A DNA stretch of 64,000 nt from Sclerotinia nivalis. Its lineage: Eukaryota; Ascomycota; Leotiomycetes; Helotiales; Sclerotiniaceae. The stretch spans positions 2,108,001-2,172,000 of the forward strand of contig JAPEIS010000007.1 in assembly GCA_029531795.1 (NCBI GenBank), in the 5' to 3' direction. Both the position numbers and the translations under genes were made by a program. Under the pieces are notes generated by a model. It did not search any database and was not told the origin of the DNA. It worked only from the letters and a program-made list of their open reading frames with translations. Shown piece after piece: positions 61,433 through 64,000 of this stretch; position 1 is the stretch's first letter; each line of letters begins with the position of its first letter.

Positions 61433-63446
61433 TATGTATAAAGCACATCGACTAAGAATTTGCGGAGAGGTTTCTGTTCAGCCCGAGAGATGATTTCACG
61501 ACGGACAGCTAACGATGGAATATGTTTGTAGAAATATGAAATGAAGGCATGATGTCTAGTTATATAATTGTTAAAGACTAGGGTCCTGGGTATAATTGAC
61601 GAATAGCCATACACCACCATTCCATTCGGCGCGTCTCGGGATGATACAGAATACACTGTAGAACAGGATATCAATATTGACGATACACTAAAGCAGAGAT
61701 GTTGGACTCATGTTGGTATGACTCTCATTTGACTCCTGGAATAGTGAAGTCTCATGCCACAAAGGTGCTTCTGCCTAGTTACCCACACCCATATTTTACA
61801 ACTCCAATCCAATCAGCTTCCTCATCACATACCATAGAAATACTGGACTTTAAATTAAGCCACAACGAGTCCAAGAGTGGATACGCAGATTCATAGAATG
61901 TTCCGATGTGATGAGAATACAGGATGGTCATGAATTGTATGCTTTGAAATCTGATTCACTTAATCGTTAAGGGTTAAACAATGAGGTTAAGGGATGGTTG
62001 TGAAATAGTTGAACAAAAGCCGACTTGGATAGCAATTTGTATGTTGGAAGATACCTGTGAAATATGGGATTCATACACGCACTGCTAATCAGCACAAGAT
62101 CATGGAGAAACCAGAGATATTCAAAAGTGCAAATGCACGATGCGAGGAGGTTCTTCACGCTAGCAAAAACCTCTTGGTCTGACTACGCCGCGAGATAGCA
62201 TACTGCCAAGGCTATGTAACCCTACTATCCGTATGTTTGCAAATTCTTATTCGTAACCTGCTATACTTAACAGCAAAGTCCACGGGTGGCATGATATTTG
62301 GGAAAAGCTGCAGAAAATAAGCGCTTGTGCAAGGGGCAACTATCAACTAGACCTCGAGTCCAGGGGGGGTTGTATCTCGATACTTCGAGTACCTACCATA
62401 TCTGGTATCTCGATGACTGTTTTTCTTTGCATTAGAATGTACACGAAGCGATCCTCAATAGTTGAATGGGATTAATGATAGCCGTAGAGCTTGCATATAA
62501 TTGTGCCTCAATTTCCTGATATTATGGAAAAAGTTCGCCCATGACAATATCGTCTGTTGTGATCACCTTCATTATCCGGATAGCAATATAACATGTTTTA
62601 ATCTCTGTACTATTATGCTGGTTCGTTTGAATTGAATTCCGTGTAAGTACTTCTTGAATATCAGCTGTGGATTTAGCTGCACGTTCAAGTGTAGGGATGT
62701 TGAAAGCAGAAGGTATCTTGAGGCTGCGCCGAAGCGGACAAAATAGGTAACAGAATTAAGTAGGGATCGATTGATGCCTATAGCGTAGGAGTTGTTTGAT
62801 TGGTTTCCACTTTGCCGGTACTGTAGATTGAATTGAAGAAATATCCCTCACACGAAAATCTGCCCTTCCATAGACATGGCGCTATGGCCTGGTTGTTGAT
62901 CGTTCGAATCACCAACGGTTGGTGCTAAGCACCAACAAAACTAATTTTTTCCCTGGCATTTGCCCCTGTCATCCGCGAACAGCTGCCAGTTTTGGGAAAT
63001 CCGTTAAAAAGATTTGCTGGTGCAAATGTATGATTCATCTTTCTTTTTAAGCTTGATAACACCTAAATGATACCCGACTGCCTGTGACAGTAGATAAGCA
63101 GAAAGACCACTTTAGTGTACCTACAGGGCCGACACCCTGGCTTGAGCCTGGGAGATGCTTATTGCCACGTCCATATTCGGTGTTCACCTCCGTAGAGATG
63201 AATTAAAATTTATGATTCAACCCATTTGTAGACCCAATATCACGCTATTAATCTGCCTTGTACCGAGAAAATTTTATGTGATCGCGCGGAACCTCAAAAA
63301 TATTCAACCGTTGTAGAACGAACTACGATTAAACCCTCCTAAGAGAACGATTATTTCCGAGCCATTGTATACCACCCGCCCTGTATTTCAATTCTTCTTT
63401 TATCTCTCGTCAGTCTCAAACACTTTTGATTCGACCAAATGCCTGC
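61433..63446. other. Intergenic region, right part of the window
   Basis: Two kilobases without a recognised gene. It holds the GH71 upstream region and the 3' flank of the gene at the window edge. No repeat or transposon ends seen. Confidence 0.45.
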
Positions 63447-64000
63447 TCACTGCCTTAGGGCCTCTCTTAAAGTGTACCGTCTTTTCCCTAATATACTATC
63501 AGAAGTAAATGTAGTTTGATGACGAGAATGTGACCAATTCATGGCTTCTTCGGAGTCCATGCTGACGAATGCACCATTCCTACTCTTCTGTGCAGCCTCC
63601 CATATCTTATCCATCCCAACCTCGTCGGCTTTGTTCAACCTCAAATCATAAAAGTAGTACACCAATTGATCTAATCTCACCCACGTGTAACCCTGATATC
63701 CTTCCTTATATGTCCTTCCTGGCACGGGAAACTCAGCCTCAAATGCTAATACACGCATGTTATCGTAGAAATATCCCGATTCCACAACCAAGTCGATACA
63801 AACTGGATCAAATACAAGAAAGGTATTTGTGAGGAATCCCGAATCGGCGATCCCATTGTCGAGATTATCTATATATTCATCAGTCGGGACGACATCTTCT
63901 CTTCTCTGATATGTCTCCGGATCTTCTAGAATTTCCCGAAATGCGTTTCGGAATAGAGAACCGGCATCCTGATCAGCGCTCTCGCCGTTGCTATCTTTGT
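63447..64000 (-). CDS. Hypothetical protein, C-terminal part (runs off window)
   Basis: An open frame continues from the window edge (codons in frame from 63999) to a TGA at 63447-63449, giving about 184 C-terminal residues. The sequence is hydrophilic with aromatic-rich segments (ESGYFYDNMRVLAFEAEF, GYQGYTWVRLDQLVYYFYDL) and an Asp/Glu-rich start (FREILEDPETYQRRED). No intron is needed and no signal is visible in this part. The family is not recognised; the N terminus lies outside. Confidence 0.7.
   Translation of the reverse strand, partial: KDSNGESADQDAGSLFRNAFREILEDPETYQRREDVVPTDEYIDNLDNGIADSGFLTNTFLVFDPVCIDLVVESGYFYDNMRVLAFEAEFPVPGRTYKEGYQGYTWVRLDQLVYYFYDLRLNKADEVGMDKIWEAAQKSRNGAFVSMDSEEAMNWSHSRHQTTFTSDSILGKRRYTLREALRQ

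Overview
This window looks like the nuclear genome of a filamentous ascomycete. Introns are short (45-90 bp) with GT..AG ends, intergenic DNA is AT-rich, several genes encode secreted plant- and cell-wall-degrading enzymes, and there is a DUF7924-type protein and a fungal DUF7580-type protein. These families and the overall style suggest a helotialean (Botrytis/Sclerotinia-like) plant-associated fungus. That placement is inference from family content; no species call is made.

Left part (1-23 kb): a SAGA subunit gene (SPT20, minus strand); a DUF7924 PD-(D/E)XK-nuclease-like gene (minus); a decayed pogo/Fot1-type transposon with ~54-bp terminal inverted repeats and TA target duplications; a GH12 endoglucanase; ribosomal protein eS19; an HD-domain phosphohydrolase; and a secreted GH92 mannosidase.

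Middle (23-41 kb): three copies of a short TA-flanked inverted-repeat element (MITE) surround and enter a DUF7580 gene. That gene lies head-to-head with a C2H2 zinc-finger/SH3 gene, and both carry in-frame stops. A DHA2-type MFS transporter with apparent frameshifts follows, then a long intergenic region and a nine-exon gene for a 1202-residue acidic protein with a long Glu-Gln hexanucleotide repeat.

Right part (43-64 kb): a run of secreted-enzyme genes: GH10 xylanase with an N-terminal CBM1 and a 5-nt microexon, a Ser/Thr-rich putative secreted protein, a lysozyme-like (SLT/GH23-type) protein, a GH26 mannanase with four Cys-rich modules, and a very large GH71 alpha-1,3-glucanase gene with several lesions. 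A tRNA-Ser(GCU) with intron, a 3'-truncated dihydroflavonol-reductase-like gene and a partial gene at the right edge complete the set.

Recurring theme: the transposon and three gene regions show premature stops explained by single C-to-T or G-to-A changes, mostly in CpA context, as expected of repeat-induced point mutation or a RIP-like process. Other lesions are single-base indels in homopolymers and could be sequencing errors. Coordinates of spliced genes were derived by hand from splice signals and reading frame; there is no transcript evidence.
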